Shown in pieces: positions 9,143-17,623 of a stretch of DNA of 52,008 nt; positions within the stretch are counted from its first letter, which is position 1, and each line of letters opens with the position of its first letter. Source of the DNA: Opitutales bacterium (lineage in GTDB: Bacteria > Verrucomicrobiota > Verrucomicrobiia > Opitutales > Oceanipulchritudinaceae); NCBI GenBank assembly GCA_020831585.1, contig JAFIGE010000017.1, positions 1 to 52,008 of the forward strand. The letters are read 5' to 3'. The position numbers were made by a program, and so were the translations under genes. The notes below the pieces were generated by a model. The model was not told the DNA's origin, searched no databases, and saw only the letters and a list, made by a program, of their open reading frames with translations.

Positions 9143-9345
9143 GAACGCCCGATGCTTCCCTTCACGGTATCCCACTCCAAAAGCTCTGCCTCGCCCGATT
9201 CGACGCGGGCGGCACGCTGATCCAGCAGGTCAATAATCTCAGGAACTTCGGGTGCGGTGGCGAACTCGCCGCGCATGTCATCCCACAAGCGAATCATGGT
9301 GAGCAACTTTTCTTCTTTTGTCATGCTTTTAACGTCAGGGATCAT
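9139..9345 (-). CDS. Type II antitoxin, addiction-module component family
   Basis: A 68-residue acidic protein (MIPDVKSMTKEEKLLTMIRL, then WDDM, and EIIDLLDQRAARVESG) resembling the short helical antitoxins of the addiction-module-component type (TIGR02574-like), with the Leu-Trp-Asp centre and a C-terminal segment rich in Glu that would wrap the toxin. It precedes the ParE-type toxin with a 4-base overlap, in the usual antitoxin-first order. An alternative ATG at 9324 gives 61 residues. Its own start overlaps by four bases the stop of a small frame upstream (9342-9497). Confidence 0.8.
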   Translation of the reverse strand: MIPDVKSMTKEEKLLTMIRLWDDMRGEFATAPEVPEIIDLLDQRAARVESGEAELLEWDTVKGSIGRS

Positions 9346-9497
9346 GTTTCGACGATGACAGCCAAGGCCGAATAGGCAATGACAATTATTTTTTCATTCT
9401 TTTCCCCATCCGTTTCAATAGTGTATTTTCGTGCAGTCTGGGCTGGCTTTCTACACGTCGCAACTAAATTCAGCCTTTGCGCTAAGCCTTTATTCAT
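9342..9497 (-). CDS. Small hypothetical frame preceding the antitoxin
   Basis: A 51-residue frame from ATG 9497 (MNKGLAQRLNLVATCRK...) ending in a TGA that overlaps the antitoxin ATG by four bases. A longer TTG start at 9542 exists. No family is recognised. The ATGA overlap is the only argument that it is translated, as it would couple it to the toxin-antitoxin pair. It may equally be a chance frame. Confidence 0.25.
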   Translation of the reverse strand: MNKGLAQRLNLVATCRKPAQTARKYTIETDGEKNEKIIVIAYSALAVIVET

Positions 9498-9791
9498 CAG
9501 CGCTTTAACCTGCCTGTAAGCCACGATCCCGGCACAGGCCAAAACGCCAGCGTGCCATCTTGTCTCCTCACACGCGCGCGTGTCAGGTCATTTTTCCGCC
9601 CAAAACACCGCCTGCTGCCCAAGCCCCTTTGGTTCCCAGAGGCAAGCCGGTCCTCCCCACCCATCTCCCCATCCATGAAATCGATGAAATCCATGGTTCC
9701 CCTTACCGAGCCCGAGCCCAGGCCCGAGCAAAAGCCATCAACCCTCAGCCTTCATCCAAAACGAAGAAAGAACCCTTTTCTTTAAGGCCAA
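9498..9791. other. Gene-free stretch upstream of the TA pair and downstream of the large secreted protein
   Basis: About 290 bp with short ORFs on both strands, none with a plausible start, family or codon use. A low-complexity minus-strand stretch encodes Met-Asp-Phe-Ile-Asp-Phe-Met-Asp, a simple repeat rather than a domain. No promoter or terminator could be supported. Confidence 0.4.
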
Positions 9792-12700
9792 TCAGCGTTC
9801 GTAGGAGAGTCGGAAAAAGAAGCGGTCGGTTGCGGGGACAGGAAGTTCCACCGAAATCGGAGCATTCTCCCCGGCAAAGGGCCCTTCGACCGTCTGCCAG
9901 CTGTGCAAATCGGGGGAATGCTCCAATCGATAGATCAAGGGGCTGAATCCGAACCACTCAAACCGCACGGTGTTCCCCTCAATGGTCATTTGCGGGCTGA
10001 AGTGGGTCGGGTGCGGGTCCGGCGCGTGCTCATCCGTGAAGGTGAGGGCAAAAGTGTGCCAGGCAGGGCCTGCTTCGGTGGTGCTGGCGAGCAGCCTCAG
10101 GGTAAGCGGCTCGCTTGTGCCCAAGGGTGGAGTGCCGCGCAACAGGGCCATTCCGTCGCCCAAATTCTCAAGGCTCAGCCAGGCGGGCAGAGGGTCTGCA
10201 CTCGACCAAGTGATGGCGTAGCCACTGGGATCCGAGGCGGTCAGCAGGATACTGAATTCCTCCAGAGTCGCGAATGTTTCCACAGGTGGGAGGGATGTGA
10301 CTTGCGGAAAATCCGCCGGTGGCTCGAACAAGGAGAGCGAGGCTACCTGCAACCCGCGGTCTCTCAACCAAGCTCCGGAGATTCTGTTATAGACGCCGAA
10401 TCCGGTTGCATGGGAAAGAACGGTCTGTGCGACAACGGGGGCTCCGCTCCCGCTTTCGGGACTGTCCCAATTCAGCTCCCGCCAACTGAATTGGTTTAAA
10501 TTCCAGTCCCCGGCTGTTGCCACCGCACTGGCCCCGGTGGTGATGGTCACCGACGTGGAGGTGATGGCCCAATGGGTGGTGCCCGCCACTTCATACTCCA
10601 CGATGAATCCACTTTGCGCGGGCGTCAGTGCGGAGTGAATGCCGTCTGACTGCGCCGTGGCGTCGCGCAAATCCGTTTTCGCAAAGGATCGCCAGATGAG
10701 GTGGGTCAGCGTCGTGGTATCCCCTGTGTGGGGATTGGTCGTGCGGATCACACCGGGGGCAGCGAGAGCGGTGGTGTCATAGTTGTTTTGACCGTTGGCG
10801 GCCCATGAAAAGGTGATGGCGCGGCCAAGGGCATCGATGCCGCGGGTGTTCCAATTTGCCACCGTGTTGGTCGCAAAATTATCTGAGATAACGGGCTCTC
10901 CCACCGAACCCGGAGCACGCACAATGATATCCTGTGTGACCGTATCGATTGCGCCGGCGTCATCCGTAACGGTGAGGCGGACGGTGTATCGGCCCGGGGC
11001 GGTGTAGGTAAAGGGCACGACCATGGTGTCGGCGTAGGTGCCTTCTCCCAACTCCCATGCGTAGGCGACGATGGAACCGTCCGGATCAAAAGAAGCGGCT
11101 GCGGACAGGCTTACACTCAAGGGACGGATGCCCTCGCTCACGCCCGTGAGAATGACCGCAACCGGTGGCTGGTTGGCAGCGGGGTTTGTTACCACAAGGT
11201 CGAACTCATGGTTCGTGGTGCGGAAGCCATCCGAAGCCGTCAGGACAATCGGATACGAACCCGTTGCGGCCGGTGCCGTTCCGGTAAAGCGACCCACCCC
11301 ATTGCCAAAGTCAGTGAAACCGAGCCAATCCGGCAAGGTGTTGGTGGAAAGCAGGAGCCTGGGATCACCATGGGCAGACTGAGCGCGCACCTCGCCAACA
11401 TACTCTGCGCCCATGATCACATGGGCGGCTGGGATGTTGGAGAAAACCGGATTTTGCGCGCCGGCCACAGCAATTTGAAAGGACTGCCAAGCCTGCGCGC
11501 CCGCGCTGTTGGTGGCCACCAGTTCCACCCAATGGACTCCGGTGTCGGCCGCGCCCGGAGTTCCCGCAAGTGCATACTCGGCCCCGTTAAAATTGAGCGC
11601 GAGCCATGTCGGCAAGCCTGGGGCGGTCACGGTGACCCCGAGACCGTCCGGATCATTGATGAGAACGTTCAGGCTATAAGGATCACCGACGGCCGCCCCG
11701 GTAAAAGGAACCGAGGCGAACACCGGTGGCTTGTTGGGCAGCGTGTCGCGGTGACTGACCAAGGTCAGGCTATCCGCTTGCATGAAACGGTCCGCCAGCC
11801 AGGCCCCCGATAATTGAATCTGCGCCAAACCCATTGCGCGGGCATGGGTGAGCACGGTGGCTGCCGGGACAACACTGCCCAAACCGGCATTGAGGTCATG
11901 GATGTCGACGCTCTTCCAGGTGAAATCAGCCAGTTGCCAGGAACCGGCGACCGGCGCGATCGGCGATGATCCGGCACTCGTTGTATGGATCGCCTGATCG
12001 GAAACCGCATACTGGATGCCGCTGCCGGTGTCATAACCCATCAACGCACGGACGATCGGATGCCCATTGCTGTGGCGATGGATCCCGGTGGTCGAGAGGG
12101 TCGATTCGCTGAGGTTTTCGCGGTAAGCAAAGGTCTGATAATAGGCAATCGATTGGGTGGAGGAATCTGCTTGGTGGTGTCCGCGGGCGTTCAGGACACC
12201 GGTTGCGGCGTAGCCGCTGTTCCCCGATGCAAGCCAACGCACCGTCGGTTGACCCGCAGCGGTGGATGCCCGGGCAAACGACCATGCGGTCGTCGAATTG
12301 ATGGCAAAGTCGTCATCCAGCAGCGATCCACCCAGCCCGCCGTCGTGGACGGTCAGCAACCATGTCAGGGTGGCTGTATGCCCATTGGCTTGCGCGGTCA
12401 CAGTGACGCGGAACACACCGCTTTCGGCGGGCTCGCCCGCGAGGGTAGCCGTGCCATCGCCATTATCGCTGAGGACCAGACCGGCGGGTGCCCCGCTGAC
12501 CCCGGTGAAGAGCGTTCCGTTTCCTGTGGAGACCACGAGGGTGCTCTGATAGATCCAGTCCTTGATCGCCTGTGTTGGCGGATTGCTTTCAAAGCGCGGC
12601 AGCAGCCCGGGGTCGCCCGCTGTCACGACAAGGGAAAAATCGCGGCTATCGCTCGCGCCCAGATTATCAGACACGGTCAGGCGCAGATTATAGGCACCTT

Positions 12701-14564
12701 CGGGAAACTCCACGGTCGCCATCTCATCGCGTGAAACGATTCGTCCATCAGCCAGATCGGTCCATGTCCACGCAGTGATTTGTCCCGTGCGCGAAAAGGA
12801 GCGCGAACCGTTCAGAACAACAGGACTGGCGGGATCATTCACCGCTGCCACGTGGCCCAAGGCACGAAGGGCGGCCGGTGTCCCGTTGACCACGGCAAAC
12901 CATCCGTCCACATCGGTATCCGCGCCAAGGCGCGTGGGCTGCACGGCACTTACAGTGTGAACTCTGTTGACCGATTGGCTAGGGGCCGGACCGGTGAAGC
13001 CGCCCCAGACAAAGCTTGCGCTGTCCTCGGTATCGAGCAGGCGCACCGCCAGAGCACGGCCTTGGCCACCCGCAACCCGTGTCGAGTACATCCGGGTTTT
13101 GAAATCGGCGCTATAGACCATCAGATAGGAACCACCTGAGTAGCTTCCAGGCCCGAATGGATCAAAAGCAATTTCCCCGCTCCGTGGAATACTGAAATTG
13201 GCACTGGTATTACCGGGTAGGTAAAAGCCGGCGTATGCTTGGCCGGTCACATAAACCCGACCATACAAATCCGCCTCCAGGGCACCGCCCAGCATGGTGA
13301 TGGTGTTGTCTGTACTGCCATCTGATCGCGGCGTGCTCAACCGATTGGTGAACCCGAAAGTACGCAACCACTCAACCGATTGACTCTGCAAGGTATAGGC
13401 GTTGATCACCAATTTGGGCACCGTACTCGTGGCAAAGAATGCATCGAAAAAGCCGTCGCCGACGGTCCAATGTTCGGCAACCGTGAGGTCGAAACCGCTG
13501 AACCGTAAGGGCGTGTTGCCACCATCTGCCTCAGAGCCGATGTAGAGGTTGCCATCGGCACCGATGGACACCCGGTAGGAACGGGTGTCAGCCATGTTGT
13601 TGCTGATTTCCTTGGGCATCCCCAAGAGGTATTGGTAATAACCCGTTGATCTTCCCTCAGCTGCCTCCAGCGCATCAATCTCCTCTTGGGTATAGAGGTT
13701 GGATGGATCGGTTGAAAAAGGATAATTGATATAGCGCGGGTTTGGAATGCGTGCTTCCTTATCGATCCACACATTCCTGTTCCAACCGTGCAATGTCCAC
13801 TTTCTGGGAACACCCGGCTGACCAAAGTCATAGGGCACACCATAGGTGTAAGGGACATCCACCGGTGTATCGATCCCGCCATTGTATCCGCGACTGTAAG
13901 GACCGTTGTACACAAAAATATTGTACCATCCGGTGTAGACGACGGTTTGCGTGCGGCTGTCCAGTGCCACATCCAGGGTATTGCCAGTCCCGGCAAACGA
14001 GCTGATGGGGGTGCCATCGACAGCAAAAACATGCACTGTTCCCAGCCCCGGTTTGTTATCGTCCAACCAAGTGGGGACGAGCGCCACCGAATGACCGTCC
14101 GTGCCCGCATCCACCCGCCAAACTTGCTCGCCCTGAAGGCGCGTCCAGATAACGGCGTCCGCCTCCGGATTCAGCTTGATCAGCCCAAAAACACCCGCCG
14201 CCACATACAGGTTACCCTCCGCGTCAGACGACAGATCATGCACCCGGTCGGCCAGACGGGTGACGGAGAGGATGGTGCGGCCATCAGCGCTCAAACGCAC
14301 AATGGCGGCGTTGCCACCGGCACCGAGAACATGGTTCGCCAAGGCCGGGGGATGGGCATTGTCCAGATTGGCGGCAAGCACGATCGTGCCATCCTCCTGG
14401 ATGACGGCGCCGTTCACGCTGTCCGTTCCGCCGGAACCTCCAAGGTAGCTGGCCGCGCTGATATCAAATTGTCCGTGCAGCGGCGTCAGGCCCGCCACGG
14501 CGGCAGCGACTGCTGCGAGCACCAACATGAACATGCTTACCGGGGTAGGTGGGGTATCTTTCAT
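9792..14564 (-). CDS. Giant secreted multidomain protein (SBBP-like beta-propeller, PKD and Ig-like modules)
   Basis: A 1590-residue protein. ATG 14564 (MKDTPPTPVSMF) sits right before a hydrophobic signal segment ending near LHG-QFD; the in-frame TTG at 14582 is less likely. The first ~550 residues show propeller-like strands (YLGGSGGTDSVNGAVIQEDG, DAEGNLYVAAGVFGLIKL) as in SBBP-type secreted repeats. Next come a PKD-like module (SRSFSRTGQITAWTW ... LRLTVSDNLGASDS), Ig/cadherin-like modules (PPVFASVPFTGAAVGDPY), a clear PKD domain (SFDPDGSIVAYAWELGEG) and a C-terminal LEHSPDLHSWQTVEG...FFFRLSYER module. Two ~200-residue segments (DDDFAINSTTAWSF... and SDNFATNTVANWNT...) look like an internal duplication. 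It probably acts at or outside the cell surface in polymer binding; no catalytic motif was seen. Divergent from the regulator at 14676. Confidence 0.8.
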   Translation of the reverse strand: MKDTPPTPVSMFMLVLAAVAAAVAGLTPLHGQFDISAASYLGGSGGTDSVNGAVIQEDGTIVLAANLDNAHPPALANHVLGAGGNAAIVRLSADGRTILSVTRLADRVHDLSSDAEGNLYVAAGVFGLIKLNPEADAVIWTRLQGEQVWRVDAGTDGHSVALVPTWLDDNKPGLGTVHVFAVDGTPISSFAGTGNTLDVALDSRTQTVVYTGWYNIFVYNGPYSRGYNGGIDTPVDVPYTYGVPYDFGQPGVPRKWTLHGWNRNVWIDKEARIPNPRYINYPFSTDPSNLYTQEEIDALEAAEGRSTGYYQYLLGMPKEISNNMADTRSYRVSIGADGNLYIGSEADGGNTPLRFSGFDLTVAEHWTVGDGFFDAFFATSTVPKLVINAYTLQSQSVEWLRTFGFTNRLSTPRSDGSTDNTITMLGGALEADLYGRVYVTGQAYAGFYLPGNTSANFSIPRSGEIAFDPFGPGSYSGGSYLMVYSADFKTRMYSTRVAGGQGRALAVRLLDTEDSASFVWGGFTGPAPSQSVNRVHTVSAVQPTRLGADTDVDGWFAVVNGTPAALRALGHVAAVNDPASPVVLNGSRSFSRTGQITAWTWTDLADGRIVSRDEMATVEFPEGAYNLRLTVSDNLGASDSRDFSLVVTAGDPGLLPRFESNPPTQAIKDWIYQSTLVVSTGNGTLFTGVSGAPAGLVLSDNGDGTATLAGEPAESGVFRVTVTAQANGHTATLTWLLTVHDGGLGGSLLDDDFAINSTTAWSFARASTAAGQPTVRWLASGNSGYAATGVLNARGHHQADSSTQSIAYYQTFAYRENLSESTLSTTGIHRHSNGHPIVRALMGYDTGSGIQYAVSDQAIHTTSAGSSPIAPVAGSWQLADFTWKSVDIHDLNAGLGSVVPAATVLTHARAMGLAQIQLSGAWLADRFMQADSLTLVSHRDTLPNKPPVFASVPFTGAAVGDPYSLNVLINDPDGLGVTVTAPGLPTWLALNFNGAEYALAGTPGAADTGVHWVELVATNSAGAQAWQSFQIAVAGAQNPVFSNIPAAHVIMGAEYVGEVRAQSAHGDPRLLLSTNTLPDWLGFTDFGNGVGRFTGTAPAATGSYPIVLTASDGFRTTNHEFDLVVTNPAANQPPVAVILTGVSEGIRPLSVSLSAAASFDPDGSIVAYAWELGEGTYADTMVVPFTYTAPGRYTVRLTVTDDAGAIDTVTQDIIVRAPGSVGEPVISDNFATNTVANWNTRGIDALGRAITFSWAANGQNNYDTTALAAPGVIRTTNPHTGDTTTLTHLIWRSFAKTDLRDATAQSDGIHSALTPAQSGFIVEYEVAGTTHWAITSTSVTITTGASAVATAGDWNLNQFSWRELNWDSPESGSGAPVVAQTVLSHATGFGVYNRISGAWLRDRGLQVASLSLFEPPADFPQVTSLPPVETFATLEEFSILLTASDPSGYAITWSSADPLPAWLSLENLGDGMALLRGTPPLGTSEPLTLRLLASTTEAGPAWHTFALTFTDEHAPDPHPTHFSPQMTIEGNTVRFEWFGFSPLIYRLEHSPDLHSWQTVEGPFAGENAPISVELPVPATDRFFFRLSYER

Positions 14565-14645
14565 AATCAATTTTGGGGGCAATGAGGGGAAGCCTCAACT
14601 TTAACACCAATCGAGCCCGAGGTCTTCCCTCATTCACGTTGACTT

Positions 14646-14660
14646 TTCCTGATTTTGCGC
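14646..14660 (+). promoter_or_regulatory. Candidate operator motif TTCCTGATTTTGCGC
   Basis: It sits in the 111-bp divergent gap between the giant secreted protein (ATG 14564) and the second XylR-like regulator (ATG 14676), ending 15 bp before the regulator start. It matches the sites at 3689 (13 of 14) and 7361 (shared exact TGATTTTGCGC). Binding here could both autorepress the regulator and control the secreted-protein gene; this is inference. Confidence 0.4.
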
Positions 14661-14675
14661 TCCCGATAGACTTTG

Positions 14676-15857
14676 ATGAGCAAGAGAGAGCCTAGAAAAG
14701 GCGGGGCTAAACCCTTTTTGGTCGGGGTTTTGCTTGATCAACGTTATCACTATTTGCGCCAGGTGGTGCCGGGCGTCATCCGCTACAAAAACGCTCATCC
14801 GAACATCCTTTTCGCTGCTATCAGAGGGATGCCTGTTCAGGATTTTGCCCAATTGCCGATGTTGCGCGGAGCGGATGGATGGATTGTGCAGTTGGCGGAC
14901 GCGGATCAACTCAAGCAGGTCGAGGCAACGGGACTGCCTTTTGTGAATATATCCAACCTGATGTCCTTTGGGGGACCACGGGTGGTGTCTTCCGAAGAGC
15001 AAGTTGGCGCACTGGCTGCGCGACATCTCCTGGACTGCGGCCTGCGGGAGTTCGCCTTCTGGGGCAACCGCGAACATGTTTACTCGCAGGAGCGGGAAGC
15101 GGCGTTTACCCGTGTGATTGAGCAAGCGGGGTTCACGGTGCGGCACTGGCATGCACGCACAGCAGCGGGTGCGCAGGATGCATTTCTGGCTCGCACACTC
15201 AGTGAGATGGAGAGACCTCTGGGCGTCATGGCCGCCAACGACCGCTTCGCCATGGCGATCTTGCACACCTGCATGGAACTGGGCCGGAGGGTGCCTGAGC
15301 AGGTCGCCGTGATCGGAGTCGACAACGATACCGTCCAGGCGGAAATGCTGCAAACGCCCCTGAGCAGCGTTGCCCTTAACGGCAACGAGGTGGGTTATCA
15401 GGCTATGTTGCTGCTGCACCGCCTGATGCGGGGAGAGCCATGGGATGGATCTGTGCTGCGCGTACCTCCGGTGGGCGTGGTGGCACGGGCCTCGACAGAT
15501 ATTCTTCTGGTGGAGGACCTTGAGATACGCAAAGCCCTGCGTTACATGCGCGCCAACTTTGCCCGCCTCAAAAGTGTCGAAGATGTGCTCGCGGTCGTTC
15601 CGCTCTCCCGCCGTCCCTTCGAAATCCGTTTCCGCAGAGTGGTCGGGCGCTCCCCCTACGAAGAACTGTGCCGGTTGCGCCTCGAACTTGCCCGCTCTTT
15701 GCTGCTCGGTTCCTCGATGTCATTGACGGAAATCGGATCCCGCTGCGGATTCGAAAGCATCAAAGAGTTCAGCTATTTCTTCTGCCGGCACGTCGGCCTG
15801 AGCCCCGGCAAGTTTCGCAAGTCCACGGTGTATGGCTCCGATCCGGGTAACGGTTGA
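14676..15857 (+). CDS. XylR-like transcription regulator (LacI-type sensor plus AraC-type HTH)
   Basis: A 393-residue protein starting at ATG 14676 (an adjoining TTG at 14673 is in frame). The sensor begins at once (PFLVGVLLDQRYHYLRQVV) and contains VMAANDRFAMAIL and QVAVIGVDNDTVQAEMLQTP, hallmarks of the LacI-type sugar-binding fold. The C-terminal ~100 residues are an AraC-type HTH (SLTEIGSRCGFESIKEFSYF, CRHVGLSPGKFR). Same architecture as the regulator at 6054, but the recognition helices differ. It is divergent from the giant secreted protein and probably controls it. Ligand unknown; a plant or algal sugar is likely from the context. Confidence 0.88.
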   Translation: MSKREPRKGGAKPFLVGVLLDQRYHYLRQVVPGVIRYKNAHPNILFAAIRGMPVQDFAQLPMLRGADGWIVQLADADQLKQVEATGLPFVNISNLMSFGGPRVVSSEEQVGALAARHLLDCGLREFAFWGNREHVYSQEREAAFTRVIEQAGFTVRHWHARTAAGAQDAFLARTLSEMERPLGVMAANDRFAMAILHTCMELGRRVPEQVAVIGVDNDTVQAEMLQTPLSSVALNGNEVGYQAMLLLHRLMRGEPWDGSVLRVPPVGVVARASTDILLVEDLEIRKALRYMRANFARLKSVEDVLAVVPLSRRPFEIRFRRVVGRSPYEELCRLRLELARSLLLGSSMSLTEIGSRCGFESIKEFSYFFCRHVGLSPGKFRKSTVYGSDPGNG

Positions 15858-15953
15858 GAAAACCGGGAGTTCGCGGGTTCATCCATGGAAGGCGGTATCC
15901 CGGAGGTAACGCGATCACCAGCGATCGATCGTAGCCGGCGCTCGCGCCGTGGG

Positions 15954-16215
15954 ATGACGGCAACCGTAGGGCCGGCGCTCGCGCCGTGCCGTGCGGGGGG
16001 ATGGGGGTTCGGGCGGGTTTTTCGGGTTCGGGCGGTATCGCGGTCCGGGACGGCCATTCGCAAGCGAAGGCCCTACGCCGTGCCATGACGGCAACCGTAG
16101 GGCCGGCGCTCGCGCCGTGCCGTGCGGGGAGATGGGGCTTCGGGCGGGTTTTTTTGGTTTTTGGCGGTATCGCGGTCCGGAGCGGCTTTCCGCAAGCGGA
16201 AGCCCTACGGGGGTC
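15954..16215. repeat. Tandem duplication of a 131-bp hairpin-bearing repeat, in the 15858-16531 gap
   Basis: Two adjacent copies start with the same bases (ATGACGGCAACCGTAGGGCC) at 15954 and 16085 and stay about 85% alike. A partial third copy (GCCGGCGCTCGCGCCGTG) precedes them near 15932. Each copy ends in a hairpin: GGCC-a-TTCGC/GCGAA-GGCC (16052-16072) and GGCT-t-TCCGC/GCGGA-AGCC (16184-16204). Two base pairs differ between the copies in a compensatory way, so the stem itself seems to be conserved. No gene lies in the block. It resembles REP/BIME-type repeats. Confidence 0.7.
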
Positions 16216-16216
16216 A

Positions 16217-16433
16217 TAAAGAACTCGAGCAGTTGGTATGGAGGACTGCGCCCGGCGAGCGTGTCCATGACCATCTCGGCGACAACCTGGCCGCTGCTGA
16301 TGTTCCGCAGGGAATCAACTTGGGCGTCGACAAGAACGCTGACGCGGAGCTTCTGCAGGAAGAGGGCAATGACCGGAGGATAGGTGACTTTGAAGTCTCC
16401 GAAATCGGAGGGCAGATCCACGTAACCCCTCAT
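16217..16433 (-). pseudogene. Truncated N-terminal fragment of an IS1634-type (DUF4277) transposase
   Basis: From ATG 16433 the minus strand reads about 72 residues with clean GC-ending codons: MRGYVDLPSDFGDFKVT, then PPVIALFLQKLRVSVLVDAQ and SSGQVVAEMVMDTLAGRSPP. This follows the DUF4277 pattern at the start of IS1634-family transposases (a leucine-rich helix, Asp-rich turn, then Ser-x-Gly-Gln-Val-Val and a Leu-Thr/Ala-Gly-Arg-Pro-x-Tyr segment). The match breaks off at about 16217, where the tandem-repeat block begins, and the remaining DDE catalytic domain is missing. It is thus a relic. An upstream ATG at 16466 could also have served as the start. Confidence 0.55.
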
Positions 16434-16434
16434 T

Positions 16435-16450
16435 GCGTAACTGGTTTCGC
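16435..16450 (+). promoter_or_regulatory. Candidate LacI-family operator upstream of the LacI gene
   Basis: The imperfect palindrome GCGTAAC-TG-GTTTCGC lies 81 bp before the LacI-family start at 16532. The same 16 bases with a single change (T to G) occur in reverse orientation at 20474-20489 between the TonB receptor gene and the divergent secreted-protein gene. A direct repeat CTGgTTTCGCAT / CTGTTTCGCAT overlaps it and continues to about 16466. Recurrence in the two places one regulator would be expected to bind supports an operator. Confidence 0.55.
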
Positions 16451-16531
16451 ATTGTCTGTTTCGCATAATTTCATAGGATTTGCGGATACTGTTGCACATC
16501 TTCCGGAATTCCCTCCTTACCCCCGCGACCC

Positions 16532-17623
16532 ATGGAACCGATCACTACCCAACCCCAGCGCGTCACCATGCAAGACATAGCCGAGTCTCTCGGCCTAAGC
16601 AAAGCGACCGTGTGCCGGGCGCTCCTGCAGCGGGCGCGTGTGGCCCCGGCAACACGGGAAAAGGTGGAGGCTGCGGCAAAGAAGCTGGGCTACCTGCCCG
16701 ACCCCACGCTACGCGCGCTGAGCAAGCACCGCTGGGCGAAACATGCCGCCGAGCGCTCGTCCTACAGAATTGCCCTGGTGGAAATTAACAGCCACCGCAC
16801 AAATCTGAAGGGAGGGACGGAAGATCCTTCGGCGCGGGGAGCCTTCGCGCGTGCGCAGGAACTCGGACTGGAGATGGACAGCTTCGCTTTCGAGGAATAC
16901 GCCAAGCCATCGCGCCTGGGGGACGTGCTCTTTCATCGGGGTTACGACGGCATTCTCTTCAACATCCGGGGACCGGCCTTGGACTGGAAGTTTCCCTGGG
17001 AGAAGTTCTCTTGCCTTTCCATCAGCTTTGATCACCCCTCCCACCGGCTCCACCAAGTATGTAGCGACTGGTTCAACGCAGTGTCTGTGGCGGTCGAGGA
17101 CATCCGTTCCCGCGGCTACAAGCGCCCGGGATTTCTTCAGTTTCGCCGGGAAAACCCCAGTATCGATCTGCGCACCAAGGCGGCTATTCTTCTCTGGCAA
17201 GAGGAGCTTTCGGCGGGCACCAGTTCCGTGCCCCGGATGTTTGAGTATCTGCCGCCGCCGGCGGGAGACGAAGGCGGTTTTTATGTCCAACAGCGCGGGC
17301 GCTTTGCCGCTTGGCTTGAGGAGGAAAAACCGGATGTCGTTATCGACGGCGGCTATTTTGGCTATTGGTGGATGAAGGATCTGGGCATCCGCGTGCCGGA
17401 GGATATCGGCTACCTGCGCCTGCGCCACTCCGTGAATGCCCCACCGGATTTCGTCAATGGAGTGGACCACAAACTGACGGAACAGGGCCGCTGGGGCGTG
17501 GACCTTCTCTTCAATATGATCCAGCTTAACCTGCGCGGAATTTCCGAGCAGCCCATTCGCATTACCGTGAAATGTGAACCCTTCGAGGGCCGCACCCTCC
17601 GGCGGCTTCCTCAAAAGCGGTAG
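16532..17623 (+). CDS. LacI-family transcription regulator
   Basis: A 363-residue protein. Residues ~11-58 form the LacI HTH and hinge (VTMQDIAESLGLSKATVCRA, then ATREKVEAAAKKLGYLPDP). The rest is a divergent sugar-binding domain (IALVEINSH, GYDGILFNIRG, SISFDHPSHRLHQVCSDWFN) that ends without the usual effector-domain consensus. LacI proteins usually repress carbohydrate genes and let go upon binding a sugar. Its stop overlaps by 13 bp the stop of the convergent TonB-receptor gene, so the two genes end tail to tail. A palindrome upstream recurs in front of the receptor gene, suggesting that this protein controls both. Start at ATG 16532. Confidence 0.9.
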   Translation: MEPITTQPQRVTMQDIAESLGLSKATVCRALLQRARVAPATREKVEAAAKKLGYLPDPTLRALSKHRWAKHAAERSSYRIALVEINSHRTNLKGGTEDPSARGAFARAQELGLEMDSFAFEEYAKPSRLGDVLFHRGYDGILFNIRGPALDWKFPWEKFSCLSISFDHPSHRLHQVCSDWFNAVSVAVEDIRSRGYKRPGFLQFRRENPSIDLRTKAAILLWQEELSAGTSSVPRMFEYLPPPAGDEGGFYVQQRGRFAAWLEEEKPDVVIDGGYFGYWWMKDLGIRVPEDIGYLRLRHSVNAPPDFVNGVDHKLTEQGRWGVDLLFNMIQLNLRGISEQPIRITVKCEPFEGRTLRRLPQKR

